Assembly: GCF_009295825.1 (NCBI RefSeq)
Contig: NZ_WHKF01000001.1
Location: forward strand, 337,088-401,087
Length of the DNA stretch: 64,000 nt
Source: Marinifilum sp. N1E240
Lineage (GTDB): Bacteria; Bacteroidota; Bacteroidia; Bacteroidales; Marinifilaceae
Direction of reading: 5' to 3'
Position 1 is the first letter of the stretch, and each line of letters starts with the position of its first letter. The notes below the pieces were generated by a model, which searched no databases, was not told the origin of the DNA, and was given only the letters and a program-made list of their open reading frames with translations. Position numbers and translations under genes: made by a program. Positions 9,448 to 18,148 of the stretch are shown piece after piece.

Positions 9448-10770
9448 TTACTCACCAATATTATAAACGTACTTTATTACAAATAAAATAGCGATACAAA
9501 TCATTGCAATGTTAAGGTCTTTGTATTTACCAGTAAGTACTTTTAGGACTACATATGAAAGCATACCAAAAGCAATACCTTCCGCAATACTATACGTAAA
9601 TGGCATCATAATCATGGTAAGGAAAGCAGGAATGAATTCCGAATAATCATCAAAATTAATTTTTGTGATTGGGCTCATCATGAAAATACCTATGATTACT
9701 AATACTGAAGAACTAGCTGCAGCTGGAATCATTGTAAATAATGGTGTAAAGAACAATGCTAAAAAGAACATGATAGCAACAGTAAGGGATGTCATACCTG
9801 TTTTACCACCTTCGGCAACACCAGCAGCACTTTCAACGTAAGTTGTAACAGTTGATGTTCCCAACATAGCACCTGCAGTTGTTCCTACAGCATCAGCTAA
9901 TAAAGCTTGTTTTGCACGAGGAACTTTACCTTCTTCTGTTAGAATGTTAGCTTTTGAAGCAACACCTACAAGAGTTCCGACAGTATCAAACATATCAACA
10001 AAAAGGAATACAAATAGGATGGTTACAAATTTCCAAGATAAGATCTCGTCCCAACCTACAAACTTAAAGAAGATAGGCTCTAATGATGGAGGAAGACTTA
10101 CAATACTTCCATCTTTAGGAAGACTAGTAACGCCTAAACCAGGAATTAATCCAAGAACTGTAACAAGTAATAATCCGATAAGGATAGCACCTTTTACCTT
10201 ACGAATATGAAGTACACCAATAATGATGATACCCGCAATACAAAGTAGTGCACCTGGAGCATGAAGGTTACCCATGTGAACAGGGATTCCCTGACCTTGT
10301 ACAATAATAGCAACATCTTGGTGAGCTAATCCAATAAAGGCAATAAATAGACCGATACCTACCGAAATGGCGTGCTTAATGTTTTTAGGAATGGAGTTGA
10401 TAATTGCTTCACGAACATTAAAGAATGTTAATAAAAGGAAGATAATACCTTCTGCAAGTACGGCAGTTAAAGCCAACTGCCAACTACATCCCATTACACC
10501 GCAAACGGTGAAAGCAAAAAATGCATTTAATCCCATTCCTGGAGCCAATGCAAATGGTAATTTTGCTACCAGAGCCATAACCAAAGTAGCAATTACTGCC
10601 GATAGCGCAGTTGCTGTCATTACTGCTCCATAATCCATACCAGCAACGGAAAGAAAATATGGATTAACGGCTAAAATATAAGCCATTGTTGCAAAGGTTG
10701 TCAAACCAGCGACAATTTCTGTCTTCATGGTTGAGCCTAGCCCGGTAATATTAAAAAATTTATCTAACAT
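9448..10770 (-). CDS. NCS2 family purine permease (AzgA/PbuG-like)
   Basis: Inner-membrane nucleobase transporter, probably for adenine, guanine or hypoxanthine. The 440-residue protein has about 12-14 membrane segments and AzgA-type motifs: PGMGLNAFFAF near the N-terminus and DTVGTLVGVASKA followed by GTSTVTTYVESAAG in the substrate-binding region. The ATG at 10770 is chosen because an upstream TTG extension would read through a strong hairpin and the family normally starts near LDKFF. The gene for a DUF5020 outer-membrane protein precedes it on the same strand, suggesting outer- and inner-membrane steps of one uptake route. The exact purine is not known. Confidence 0.9.
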   Translation of the reverse strand: MLDKFFNITGLGSTMKTEIVAGLTTFATMAYILAVNPYFLSVAGMDYGAVMTATALSAVIATLVMALVAKLPFALAPGMGLNAFFAFTVCGVMGCSWQLALTAVLAEGIIFLLLTFFNVREAIINSIPKNIKHAISVGIGLFIAFIGLAHQDVAIIVQGQGIPVHMGNLHAPGALLCIAGIIIIGVLHIRKVKGAILIGLLLVTVLGLIPGLGVTSLPKDGSIVSLPPSLEPIFFKFVGWDEILSWKFVTILFVFLFVDMFDTVGTLVGVASKANILTEEGKVPRAKQALLADAVGTTAGAMLGTSTVTTYVESAAGVAEGGKTGMTSLTVAIMFFLALFFTPLFTMIPAAASSSVLVIIGIFMMSPITKINFDDYSEFIPAFLTMIMMPFTYSIAEGIAFGMLSYVVLKVLTGKYKDLNIAMICIAILFVIKYVYNIGE

Positions 10771-10786
10771 GGTTGTTTGTGTTGGT

Positions 10787-10817
10787 GTTGCTTGGCAATT
10801 GTTATATGCCAAGCAAC
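10787..10817 (-). other. Intercistronic hairpin between the DUF5020 gene and the permease
   Basis: Perfect 11-bp stem (10787-10797 with 10807-10817) and a 9-nt loop. It sits between the DUF5020 stop (10845) and the permease ATG (10770). There is no U-run after it on the minus strand, so it is not a standard terminator. It may stabilise the upstream message or tune permease translation. Confidence 0.55.
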
Positions 10818-10844
10818 TATATTTTTATTGTATGAAATCAAATA

Positions 10845-11516
10845 TTAGAAATTCCACTTTACAGCTAAAGTTGGACGAACTTCGAAATCGTCACCTGCAA
10901 AGTTGTTCGAGATTTCAATCTCACTACCAATTGAAAGATTTTTAGTAGCATTATACCATAACTGAGGCTCAGTAAGGAATACTAACTCGTCAGAAACACC
11001 TACTGCATCTTCATCACAATTTTCTGACCAAAGGTCAGCAAAACCTGAGAATGTCATTTTGCCATCAAAGAAGTTAACATACCATGTTCCAGTAATTTGG
11101 AAGTTAGCTTTTCCAGCATCTTTAATTGCTTTGTAACCTGCATAAGTAGAGAAACCACTTTTTGCACCACCTTTAGCGTAGTTTAAACCGAAAATCCATG
11201 CATCGTTAATGGTATAACCAAAATCACCAATTGCAGTTTCAGCGTTTCCAACACCACCATTGTACTCAATGTGTAAACCAATAGGCATTTTTTCTGTTTT
11301 CAATACACGAGCAATCTCGAAATATCCTTGGTTAATTCCGTTTTCTGAATCGTAATCAAAATCGATAAAAGTAAATGTGTTACCCCATTTGTCCATTTTG
11401 AACATTTCAAAAGTTGTCGTAAAATGACCTCTATCAAAATCACGGTGTAACTGAAGATTTTGTGCGCTAGCAGCAAATGAAACAAGAACAGCGAAGATTA
11501 CAATAAGTTTTTTCAT
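10845..11516 (-). CDS. DUF5020 family outer-membrane protein (Tsx-like barrel)
   Basis: 223 residues with a clear signal peptide ending at about residue 18 (FAASAQ). The mature chain alternates aromatic and polar residues and ends in KWNF, as expected of an outer-membrane beta-barrel C-terminus. The sequence matches my recollection of DUF5020, which resembles the nucleoside channel Tsx. Its position immediately before a purine permease supports a role in nucleoside or nucleobase passage across the outer membrane; that link is inferred from context. The porin-like fold is likely, the substrate unproven. Confidence 0.72.
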   Translation of the reverse strand: MKKLIVIFAVLVSFAASAQNLQLHRDFDRGHFTTTFEMFKMDKWGNTFTFIDFDYDSENGINQGYFEIARVLKTEKMPIGLHIEYNGGVGNAETAIGDFGYTINDAWIFGLNYAKGGAKSGFSTYAGYKAIKDAGKANFQITGTWYVNFFDGKMTFSGFADLWSENCDEDAVGVSDELVFLTEPQLWYNATKNLSIGSEIEISNNFAGDDFEVRPTLAVKWNF

Positions 11517-11572
11517 AATTTAAAAATGATTGTTTAGTAGAAAATAAAAGTGAAATATAAATAAATGGTTGT

Positions 11573-12211
11573 TTAGTTCTGTATTATATCGTTTAAATGG
11601 TTGACCACCTTTGGACAACCAGTTTGCATTAATTTATCGATTGATTGATGACCCGCGGCAACTAAAATACATTGGCACCCCAGCTTTTTTGCAACTTCGT
11701 AATCGTGAGTTGTATCCCCTAAAAGGCAAACTTCATCTGCTTGTAGCTGGTGATTTTCTATCAGCTTTAATCCGTTTTCAATTTTAGAGCTTGCATATAT
11801 GTTATCAATACCAGAAATTTCGTCGAAATATTTTCTAATATTTTCAGTTTGGGTTGATTGATTTAGCATGTTTTGCTCCATTGCCGATAGAATGAATTGC
11901 TTTTTGCCATTTGTCGAAAAATGAGAAAGTAATTGCATTGCTTCAGGAAAAATACTTGATTCAGGCAATAGTGATGTATAATGATCTATAAATTCATTGG
12001 CAGCTTTATCCCAATCTTCAGTGTTAAAGTCAAAACCAACCAGTTCGTAATATTTCTTTACAGGAAAAGTAAATACATCACGATAACTCTCGGTTGTTAG
12101 TAATGGCAAGCCTCTTTTGGTAAGCATTCTGTTTATGCACTCTACACCTATCGATAAATCGTTTAGAAGAGTTCCGTTGTAATCCCAAATTATAGCTTTA
12201 CAATCTAACAT
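11573..12211 (-). CDS. HAD family hydrolase (phosphoglycolate phosphatase-like)
   Basis: 212 residues with HAD motif I near the N-terminus (WDYNGTLLND, with the aspartate nucleophile), motif II in FILSAMEQ, the motif III lysine in the SSKIENGL region and motif IV in LLGDTTHDYE. The alpha-helical cap lies after motif I, as in Gph-type phosphatases. The substrate cannot be told from sequence. It overlaps the end of ybaK by 7 bp, so the two are probably co-translated. The first acidic motif reads DxNGT rather than the more common DxDGT, which may reduce or alter phosphatase activity. Confidence 0.85.
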   Translation of the reverse strand: MLDCKAIIWDYNGTLLNDLSIGVECINRMLTKRGLPLLTTESYRDVFTFPVKKYYELVGFDFNTEDWDKAANEFIDHYTSLLPESSIFPEAMQLLSHFSTNGKKQFILSAMEQNMLNQSTQTENIRKYFDEISGIDNIYASSKIENGLKLIENHQLQADEVCLLGDTTHDYEVAKKLGCQCILVAAGHQSIDKLMQTGCPKVVNHLNDIIQN

Positions 12212-12696
12212 GTTGTTTCTGATTTTGGATTTGAGATTAGACTAACAACTGCATTGGTTACTGATTTTAGATCTTTAGGATTTATTTTGATTTGCTTACC
12301 TCTTAGTCCGGCGCTAATTAAAATATACTCCATACTGTAGGCAGATTCATCCATAAACAATGGGAAATCTTTTTTCATTCCTAATGGAGAGCAACCTCCC
12401 CGGATATAACCAGTAATTTCTTGAATATTTTTCATGGGAACCATAGCACATTTTTTGTTCTTACTAATTTGTGCAATGGATTTAAGGTCGAGTTCGGATG
12501 AACCAGGTATGCAGGCAACAATAACTCCCGTTTTATCTCCGGAAAGTACAAGAGTTTTGTATATGTGTTGAATATGTTGTCCAGTTTTTTCGGCCACCCG
12601 TTCAGCACCCAATTCTATTGGATCCACGTCGTAGTCGATTATCTCATATTCTATTTTTGCCCGATCTAAAATGCGAGCTGCATTTGTTTTCTTCAT
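12205..12696 (-). CDS. ybaK: Cys-tRNA(Pro)/Cys-tRNA(Cys) deacylase YbaK
   Basis: Trans-editing factor that hydrolyses mischarged Cys-tRNA(Pro). The 163-residue length fits the family. Visible hallmarks are the conserved lysine in IYKTLV near 50, ACIPGSSELDLKSIA, and RGGCSPLGMKK. It is followed by the HAD hydrolase gene with a 7-bp overlap. Its leader carries a hairpin ending 15 nt before the ATG, with a GAAAGG stretch just upstream of the start, so translation could be modulated. Confidence 0.93.
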   Translation of the reverse strand: MKKTNAARILDRAKIEYEIIDYDVDPIELGAERVAEKTGQHIQHIYKTLVLSGDKTGVIVACIPGSSELDLKSIAQISKNKKCAMVPMKNIQEITGYIRGGCSPLGMKKDFPLFMDESAYSMEYILISAGLRGKQIKINPKDLKSVTNAVVSLISNPKSETTC

Positions 12697-12711
12697 CCTT
12701 TCGTTTTTTGG

Positions 12712-12744
12712 CCCGATAATGAAAACTTTTGTTTTCGTATCGGG
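12712..12744 (-). promoter_or_regulatory. Hairpin in the ybaK leader
   Basis: 7-bp outer stem (12712-12718 with 12738-12744) and 6-bp inner stem (12721-12726 with 12731-12736) separated by a small asymmetric bulge. It is within the predicted 5' UTR and ends 15 nt before the ATG. No U-run follows, so it is more likely a translational or stability element than a terminator. Confidence 0.45.
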
Positions 12745-12782
12745 AATTACCAGTTTCCCAGATGATCTTTTTTAATGAGCGG

Positions 12783-12811
12783 CAAAATTAGTAAAAATTT
12801 TAAACTACAAA
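12783..12811 (-). promoter_or_regulatory. Candidate promoter for ybaK
   Basis: On the minus strand, TTTG (12811-12808), a 17-nt spacer and TAATTTTG (12790-12783). The spacing is at the short end for Bacteroidota promoters. It would give a leader of about 80 nt containing the hairpin. Confidence 0.5.
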
Positions 12812-13021
12812 ATATTTTCTGCTCAATGCGAAGAAAAATATTTTTTAAATTCCCAATTTAAAAGGTTTGCGTATGCTTTTGTAAGGTGTAGTTTTAATTT
12901 TTAATGAATTAAAATTAAGCTTTAAAATGTTGGTATTCCTGCAAATATCAATTTATTATTATCTGTTTGAAATTTACAGGAAACCAATTCTGATAATTTT
13001 TTTAATGATTTTGTCTTATCT

Positions 13022-13029
13022 TATATTTG
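13022..13029 (+). promoter_or_regulatory. -7 promoter motif for the RluA-family gene
   Basis: TATATTTG matches TAnnTTTG and lies 24 nt before the GTG start at 13054. No -33 TTTG is seen. Confidence 0.45.
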
Positions 13030-13053
13030 CAAATCATTTTTTAAGTTAAAATC

Positions 13054-13959
13054 GTGAAATTAATCGAAGCTCATATAGTTCCAGAAGGAGTAGAAAACGT
13101 CAGATTACAAGATTATGCTCCAAATATATTCGCAAGTATTTCTTCATTTCAGGGAGTAAAAAAAGCCATAAAGCGCGGAATGATTCATGTTAATGGTTTG
13201 GAGGCTTCAACTGGTTTGTGGATAAAAAGTGGCTTTCGAATAGAATTGTACGATTTGGAATTGCCACCAAGTAAAATTTACGAATTACCTCTGGAGGTAG
13301 TTTACGAAGATGATTATATAGCTGTGGTAAATAAGCCAGGTGGAATTTCGGTAAGTGGAAATCAGTTTAAAACGATTAAAAATGCTTTGCCATTTAATTT
13401 AAGACCTTCGATGAGGAAAAATGCATTGCCTGTTTTTCGTCCGGTTCATCGAATTGATAGTCCAACATGTGGACTTCTGCTTATAGCTAAAACTGCTGAA
13501 GCATCAGCTCATTTGGGAAAACAGTTTGAGAATAGAAAAGTGAAAAAAAGATATTGTGCAGTTGTGATTGGTGCGCTCCCTAATAAGGGTAAAATAGATA
13601 TGCAGGTGGATGATAAAGATGCGATAAGTACTTTTGAATTGGTGAAAAAAACACCTTCGATTCGAAACAAATTTTTAAGTATGGTACACCTTTATCCAGA
13701 AACAGGAAGAACACATCAACTTAGAATTCATATGGCTGGATTGGGAAATCCTATTCTGGGTGACAAATTGTATGGAACTGAAGGTGAAATTTTACGAGGA
13801 AAAGGATTGTTTCTTTGCGCGGCAGGATTACAATTTACACATCCAGAATCTGAAGAAGAGATGAATATTTCCATCGATCCTCCTTATAAATTTGGTCGAT
13901 TTATGGATATGGAGGAGAAGCGATGGGAAAAGTACAAATCGGAAACTGAAGCGCTTTAA
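13054..13959 (+). CDS. RluA family pseudouridine synthase
   Basis: Converts specific uridines in rRNA or tRNA to pseudouridine. The 301-residue protein has an S4-like N-terminal part (about 20-70) and the RluA catalytic domain. The catalytic aspartate sits in HRIDSPTCGLLL near 132, and the family's RTHQLRIHM motif follows near 224. The start is a GTG; the next in-frame ATG would remove the S4-like region. The exact target cannot be assigned because Bacteroidota carry several paralogues. It ends 3 bp from the convergent thioesterase gene. Confidence 0.9.
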   Translation: MKLIEAHIVPEGVENVRLQDYAPNIFASISSFQGVKKAIKRGMIHVNGLEASTGLWIKSGFRIELYDLELPPSKIYELPLEVVYEDDYIAVVNKPGGISVSGNQFKTIKNALPFNLRPSMRKNALPVFRPVHRIDSPTCGLLLIAKTAEASAHLGKQFENRKVKKRYCAVVIGALPNKGKIDMQVDDKDAISTFELVKKTPSIRNKFLSMVHLYPETGRTHQLRIHMAGLGNPILGDKLYGTEGEILRGKGLFLCAAGLQFTHPESEEEMNISIDPPYKFGRFMDMEEKRWEKYKSETEAL

Positions 13960-13962
13960 ATT

Positions 13963-14436
13963 TTACTCATAAAAAGCTTCTATTCCCGGATATTCGAATT
14001 TTTTAATTGCCAATGCTTGTGGAAAAATCATGTATTGAACTTCAGCTTCGGAGCAAACTTTTCCATCGGAACCAATAATTTCTGCATGAATATTGGCAAA
14101 TTTTCTCTCCTGAGAAATTAATTTTGCTCGTACGGTTAACTTTCCTTTATCGGTAAAGGCAGAGTTTTTAAATTTTGCATTTAATGCAGTGGTAACTCCT
14201 GCAGTCTGGCACTTTACGAACACTACCCAACAGGCAATTTCGTCTAGTATTGTGGTTTGTATTCCACCGTGTAAAATATTTTTGAATCCTGATAAATGCG
14301 ATTTTGGATCCCATTCGGATATGATGTATTCATCCTGTTCAAAAAACTGCATTTGTAAACCTTGCTCGTTATCTGGCGAACAGCCGAAACATTTTCCGTT
14401 TTCGGTCGACTTATATGGATTGATAATTTTTTTCAT
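13963..14436 (-). CDS. PaaI-family thioesterase (hotdog fold)
   Basis: 157-residue hotdog-fold protein. The family motif HGGIQTTILDE (about 59-69) carries the glycines and acidic residue used in thioester hydrolysis. An N-terminal CFGCSPDNEQG block is typical of this 4HBT subgroup. It probably hydrolyses an acyl-CoA or acyl-ACP, but the substrate is not evident and the neighbours give no hint. It is convergent with the RluA gene and upstream of nothing on its strand for 60 bp. Confidence 0.82.
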   Translation of the reverse strand: MKKIINPYKSTENGKCFGCSPDNEQGLQMQFFEQDEYIISEWDPKSHLSGFKNILHGGIQTTILDEIACWVVFVKCQTAGVTTALNAKFKNSAFTDKGKLTVRAKLISQERKFANIHAEIIGSDGKVCSEAEVQYMIFPQALAIKKFEYPGIEAFYE

Positions 14437-14497
14437 GATATAATTTTTTCAGCATTCGAATGTACAAAAGGAATGTTGAAATGAAAACAGAGGTGAA

Positions 14498-16531
14498 TTA
14501 AAATTTAATTCTTAAAAGAATTTTAAGTTCAGACTTGGTGTTACCAGTAATTTCGGAAGTGCCGGAACCAATACTTTCCACATTCTGATATTTGGTTTGT
14601 GAATAGCGAGTATACAAACTGAATTTTTCATCAATTTTATAATTCAGATTAATGTAAAACCTACTCCCTTTTAAATAATATGCAGGTACAGAATATGCAT
14701 ATAAAACGTCGTTTTCGTAAGCATATATTCTGGTGTCGTAGGAATCGGTGTCGAATAATGCATATCTCATGCTAAGGCGCAATGGTACTTGTGGAAAGCG
14801 GTAAATGATGTCCTGATAAATTAAAAAGCCATTTTCGTTTAAATTATTCTTTTTGAATTGAGAAAATTCCACTCTGTTTCTGATTTCCCAGTTTGATGCG
14901 GGTTTCGCACTAAGATGCAATCGATATTGATTCTTTTGGATTTCTAAAGGATACTTTACTGTTTCGTCGGTATAGTTTTCTGCTTTATTTTCTTGTTTAA
15001 ACCTGAAATAAATCGATACTTTCTCGTTCGGAGTAAATTCAATTTGTGAAAAGTATTCATGACCGTCACTTGGAGAATCGACAGAGTATCTTAACCAGGG
15101 AAACCAAAATTGATCGTAATAAGCTTTAATTGTCCATTTGGGAAGAGGATGAAAATCTAAACCTAAATAGATACCTTCTTCGTTTTGCGAACGAGTTTGT
15201 TCCGAGAAGGAATTGGAGTAATGTGCGTGATAGTTTTCATCGTATTTTCGGTAAATAGCTTCAAGATTTAGTTGTGGGTGAACCTGTATATTGGCTCCTT
15301 GTAATATTCCCGTTCCACCAGATTTGCTTTTGGCTGCTTCTCCATAAAGATGAATAGAATTAACTTGAGTCTGATATGTGAAACTTAAAATGGAATTGTT
15401 TTTTCCACTGAAATTGTGAACTGCATAAGGATCCTCGTTTATGCTTACTTCTGGTGAATAGCTATACTGTAAATAGGATATTCCCGTTTCAATATTTTTT
15501 AGATTTAAAATGAGATAGGAACCAAATATTTTTTCTTTTACTTGATCTTCTTTGTCAATTTCATTTAAATTTCTGTGAAATCCTGTATTAACAATGCTTG
15601 AAGCGAAAGTACTTGTTGTGTCAATATCGGTACTTGCATCAATTTTTTTTGATGAAGCAAAAAGAGCAAGTTTTACTTTTTTTGTTGGATTTAAAATAAG
15701 AGAGAGACCTCTTAGGAATTTGTTTTCATCCGTAGATTTGTATCCGCGTATTCCTTGATATTTTCGTGCATTTTGTGTGGTGAAAGATGATTTTCCACCT
15801 CCTAACCCCGACCATAAACTTAATCCTTGTCCAAATTTCACTTGGTAATCACCAATGTTTATTTGTTTAAAAAATCCGGATTTTTTTATTTGTAAATGTG
15901 CAGAATAAAAGTCAAATCCTTTATCATTGCTTTTTTCGAAAAAAGCTTCTCCTTTATCTTTCTCTGCAGTAATGCCATACTCTAAGCTTTTATTAGGAAT
16001 TTTCGATTGTAATCTGGTATAGTACTTCCAAGCATTCCCTTGATATTTAGAATTGGCATTGTCTGTATTGTAGCCTTTTTCCTTTTCAAATGTGTATTCA
16101 CTTTTTAAAAATGCGATATGCTGTGCTTTTTTTCTGATTTGAATTTGCTTGGAATCCAATTTTAAACAAATGAGAGGCTCAATGTTTTTAATTAGTTCGA
16201 ATGAAAAACCAGGAATGAGTTGCAATTCGTAGAGACTATAGATTTCACCGCTATTTCTTTTGTATTTCATCAAATTATCAATTTGATTTTGGTTGAGAAA
16301 GTACAATCGTAAAAGATCATCTCGTTCTGCAGTATTTAAATTTATAGGATCGTTAATAAGTAGAGTTATTTCTTCCAAAAGATTAGTGTAATCAAGATTT
16401 TCTTCATTTTCTTCGGCTATGTTTTCAATAATATTTTCGATTAAATCGATTTGCTTTGCAGTTTGTGATGATGATTGCAGACTTATGAAAACAAATAAAG
16501 TAATTATTGATATTCTAAAAAATAAGCTCAT
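14498..16531 (-). CDS. Helix-hairpin-helix protein with outer-membrane beta-barrel
   Basis: 677 residues. A signal peptide ends near residue 23 (SLQSSSQ). Residues about 55-120 form helix-hairpin-helix repeats of the ComEA/PulK type (INLNTAERDDLLRLYFLN, then a second copy around YSLYELQLIPGF). The remaining 550 residues are rich in alternating aromatic/polar strands and end in KILLRIKF, as in outer-membrane barrels. The combination is known in Bacteroidota but has no established function that I can name. It begins 9 bp after a PorV/PorQ-like gene on the same strand, so the two are probably an operon. Confidence 0.75.
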   Translation of the reverse strand: MSLFFRISIITLFVFISLQSSSQTAKQIDLIENIIENIAEENEENLDYTNLLEEITLLINDPINLNTAERDDLLRLYFLNQNQIDNLMKYKRNSGEIYSLYELQLIPGFSFELIKNIEPLICLKLDSKQIQIRKKAQHIAFLKSEYTFEKEKGYNTDNANSKYQGNAWKYYTRLQSKIPNKSLEYGITAEKDKGEAFFEKSNDKGFDFYSAHLQIKKSGFFKQINIGDYQVKFGQGLSLWSGLGGGKSSFTTQNARKYQGIRGYKSTDENKFLRGLSLILNPTKKVKLALFASSKKIDASTDIDTTSTFASSIVNTGFHRNLNEIDKEDQVKEKIFGSYLILNLKNIETGISYLQYSYSPEVSINEDPYAVHNFSGKNNSILSFTYQTQVNSIHLYGEAAKSKSGGTGILQGANIQVHPQLNLEAIYRKYDENYHAHYSNSFSEQTRSQNEEGIYLGLDFHPLPKWTIKAYYDQFWFPWLRYSVDSPSDGHEYFSQIEFTPNEKVSIYFRFKQENKAENYTDETVKYPLEIQKNQYRLHLSAKPASNWEIRNRVEFSQFKKNNLNENGFLIYQDIIYRFPQVPLRLSMRYALFDTDSYDTRIYAYENDVLYAYSVPAYYLKGSRFYINLNYKIDEKFSLYTRYSQTKYQNVESIGSGTSEITGNTKSELKILLRIKF

Positions 16532-16540
16532 GGGTTTTTG

Positions 16541-17353
16541 CTAAAATTTGAAACTTAAATCTGCAGATGGAGTGTTACCTAGAACAGGATGGCGAGAGAA
16601 TGATATATTTGCTTTAATGGGTGAGAAGTTAAAGCCTAAGCCCATGCTTACTGAGTTTGGATGGTTGTAAGCACCTACTCGAATAAAGAATTTTTCACTT
16701 ACTGGATATTCGATTCCACCTTTAAGTTGAAAATCGTGATTTAAATCTTTTAAAATTTCAGAACTTATTACGGCACCGTTTGATAACTTCCAGGAGAAAC
16801 CTAATCTAGTTATTGTTGGAATTTCGTCGTTGTAATCCCATGTGGTAAATTTTTCTTGCGTAGGATTGAAAAGATGGAAGCCTAAATGAAAGTCGGGGAA
16901 AATTTCTGCAAGTAGTCCCAATTCGAAAGTGTACTTGGTTTGAGAGCCATATTCTGAATTTAAATCTTTGCGTATTTGATCGAATTGGATTCCTGCCCAA
17001 AAATGTTTTCCAAGTGCACGCGCATAAGCAATTCCAATTTTCGATTCTTTGTACAGGTTGAAGCCAAATTGTGTGTAGTTCAACGAAAATGTTCCTAATT
17101 TCGAAGGAAGGTTAAAGCAAAACGCTTTTGTGCTTAATTCTTCGCTTTCAAATCGATTTTCGTAGTATGCTCCAAACGATTTTTTTTTGAGAAGAGCTAA
17201 ACCTGCCTGATTGTGGAAGCCTGACCATGTACCGAAAAGTGCAACAGAAGCTTTTCCCATAGCATCTGATCGTGCACCTGCCGGACGATTATCATTAGAA
17301 GCTAAAAGATGAATAGGTGTCAAAAGCGCACATAAAAGAAATAAAGTTTTCAT
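16541..17353 (-). CDS. PorV/PorQ-like outer-membrane protein
   Basis: 270 residues with a signal peptide ending at about LLASN (residue 20). The mature N-terminus has RPAGARSDAMGKASVALFG followed by WSGFHNQAGLAL. This is the block seen in UPF0164/PorV/PorQ barrels, where a glycine-rich stretch precedes an NPA-like motif (here NQAG). The C-terminus DLSFKF is that of an outer-membrane barrel. It precedes the helix-hairpin-helix barrel gene by 9 bp. It is shorter than PorV or PorQ (about 340-390), so a direct role in type IX secretion is not implied. Confidence 0.7.
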   Translation of the reverse strand: MKTLFLLCALLTPIHLLASNDNRPAGARSDAMGKASVALFGTWSGFHNQAGLALLKKKSFGAYYENRFESEELSTKAFCFNLPSKLGTFSLNYTQFGFNLYKESKIGIAYARALGKHFWAGIQFDQIRKDLNSEYGSQTKYTFELGLLAEIFPDFHLGFHLFNPTQEKFTTWDYNDEIPTITRLGFSWKLSNGAVISSEILKDLNHDFQLKGGIEYPVSEKFFIRVGAYNHPNSVSMGLGFNFSPIKANISFSRHPVLGNTPSADLSFKF

Positions 17354-17534
17354 AGTATCACAGATGAAAAATATTACTTTACAATTAGTGCTCTGAGAAG
17401 AATTTATGTCACATAGTAGCGAAAAATACTACTACCTGGTTGCTGTTAATTTGTTTTAGAATTTGTTCTTTTTATTTATTGAAAATAAACTCATTATAAA
17501 AATAACAAACTCGAAGTATTAAATTAAAACAAAA

Positions 17535-17563
17535 AATCTGCAAATCATAATGATCTGCAGATT
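17535..17563 (-). terminator. Terminator after purE
   Basis: 8-bp outer stem (17535-17542 with 17556-17563), one A/C mismatch, then a 5-bp inner stem (17544-17548 with 17550-17554). On the minus strand it is followed by a U-run; a T-run also flanks the other side. It starts 27 bp past the purE stop. Confidence 0.8.
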
Positions 17564-17589
17564 TTTTTTAAAGTATTTTATATTGTTTC

Positions 17590-18096
17590 TTAGTTTGTCT
17601 TGAAATCATATTTCACGGTAGACAATTCATGGTTGGCTTTAACGATTTTTTCCTTTAAACCTTCTTTAAAATCAATAACCGCTTTTTGTAATTCTTCATC
17701 ACCAACAGCTAACATTTGAGCTGCAAGAATACCTGCATTCATTGCTCCGTTAATTCCAACTGTTGCAACAGGAATTCCAGGAGGCATTTGTGCAATACTC
17801 AATAATGCATCCATTCCATCAAGTGATGCATTAATAGGCACTCCAATTACAGGAATTGAAGTCATGGCTGCAATTACGCCTGGTAGGTGTGCTGCCATAC
17901 CCGCTCCGGCAATAATAGCTTGGATTCCGTTATCTTTTGCGTTTTTCGCAAATTTTTCAACTTCCGCAGGAGTTCTGTGTGCAGATAATGCATTGATTTC
18001 AAATGGAATTTTAAAATCATTAAGCACTTTGGCTGCTTTCTCCATCACTGGCAGATCGGATGTACTGCCCATAATAATACTAACTTTCGCTTTCAT
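17590..18096 (-). CDS. purE: N5-carboxyaminoimidazole ribonucleotide mutase
   Basis: Purine biosynthesis step converting N5-CAIR to CAIR. The 168-residue protein is a typical class I PurE: MGSTSDLPVM at 9-18, SAHRTP at about 39-44 and AGAGMAAHLPGV around 66. No purK lies beside it, so the carboxylating partner must be elsewhere, or the enzyme could act with CO2 as in class II (class II is less likely from the motif pattern). Monocistronic, with its own terminator. Confidence 0.96.
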   Translation of the reverse strand: MKAKVSIIMGSTSDLPVMEKAAKVLNDFKIPFEINALSAHRTPAEVEKFAKNAKDNGIQAIIAGAGMAAHLPGVIAAMTSIPVIGVPINASLDGMDALLSIAQMPPGIPVATVGINGAMNAGILAAQMLAVGDEELQKAVIDFKEGLKEKIVKANHELSTVKYDFKTN

Positions 18097-18140
18097 GTGG
18101 TTTTATTCGTGGATTTAATAAATAAAATGACAAAAAATTG

Positions 18141-18148
18141 TACTTTTG
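18141..18148 (+). promoter_or_regulatory. -7 promoter motif upstream of hpt
   Basis: TACTTTTG matches TAnnTTTG but lies about 240 nt before the hpt ATG and lacks a clear -33. A 6-bp stem tetraloop hairpin (18198-18203 with 18208-18213) would fall within the leader. If this is the promoter, hpt has a long, structured leader. Confidence 0.35.

Larger units (their letters stand above)
12697..13053. other. Divergent intergenic region between ybaK and the RluA-family gene
   Basis: About 357 bp without a gene. It holds the ybaK leader hairpin (12712-12744), a candidate ybaK promoter on the minus strand (12783-12811) and a -7 motif for the RluA gene (13022-13029). The middle part, roughly 12820-13000, is AT-rich with nothing further recognised. 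Confidence 0.5.
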
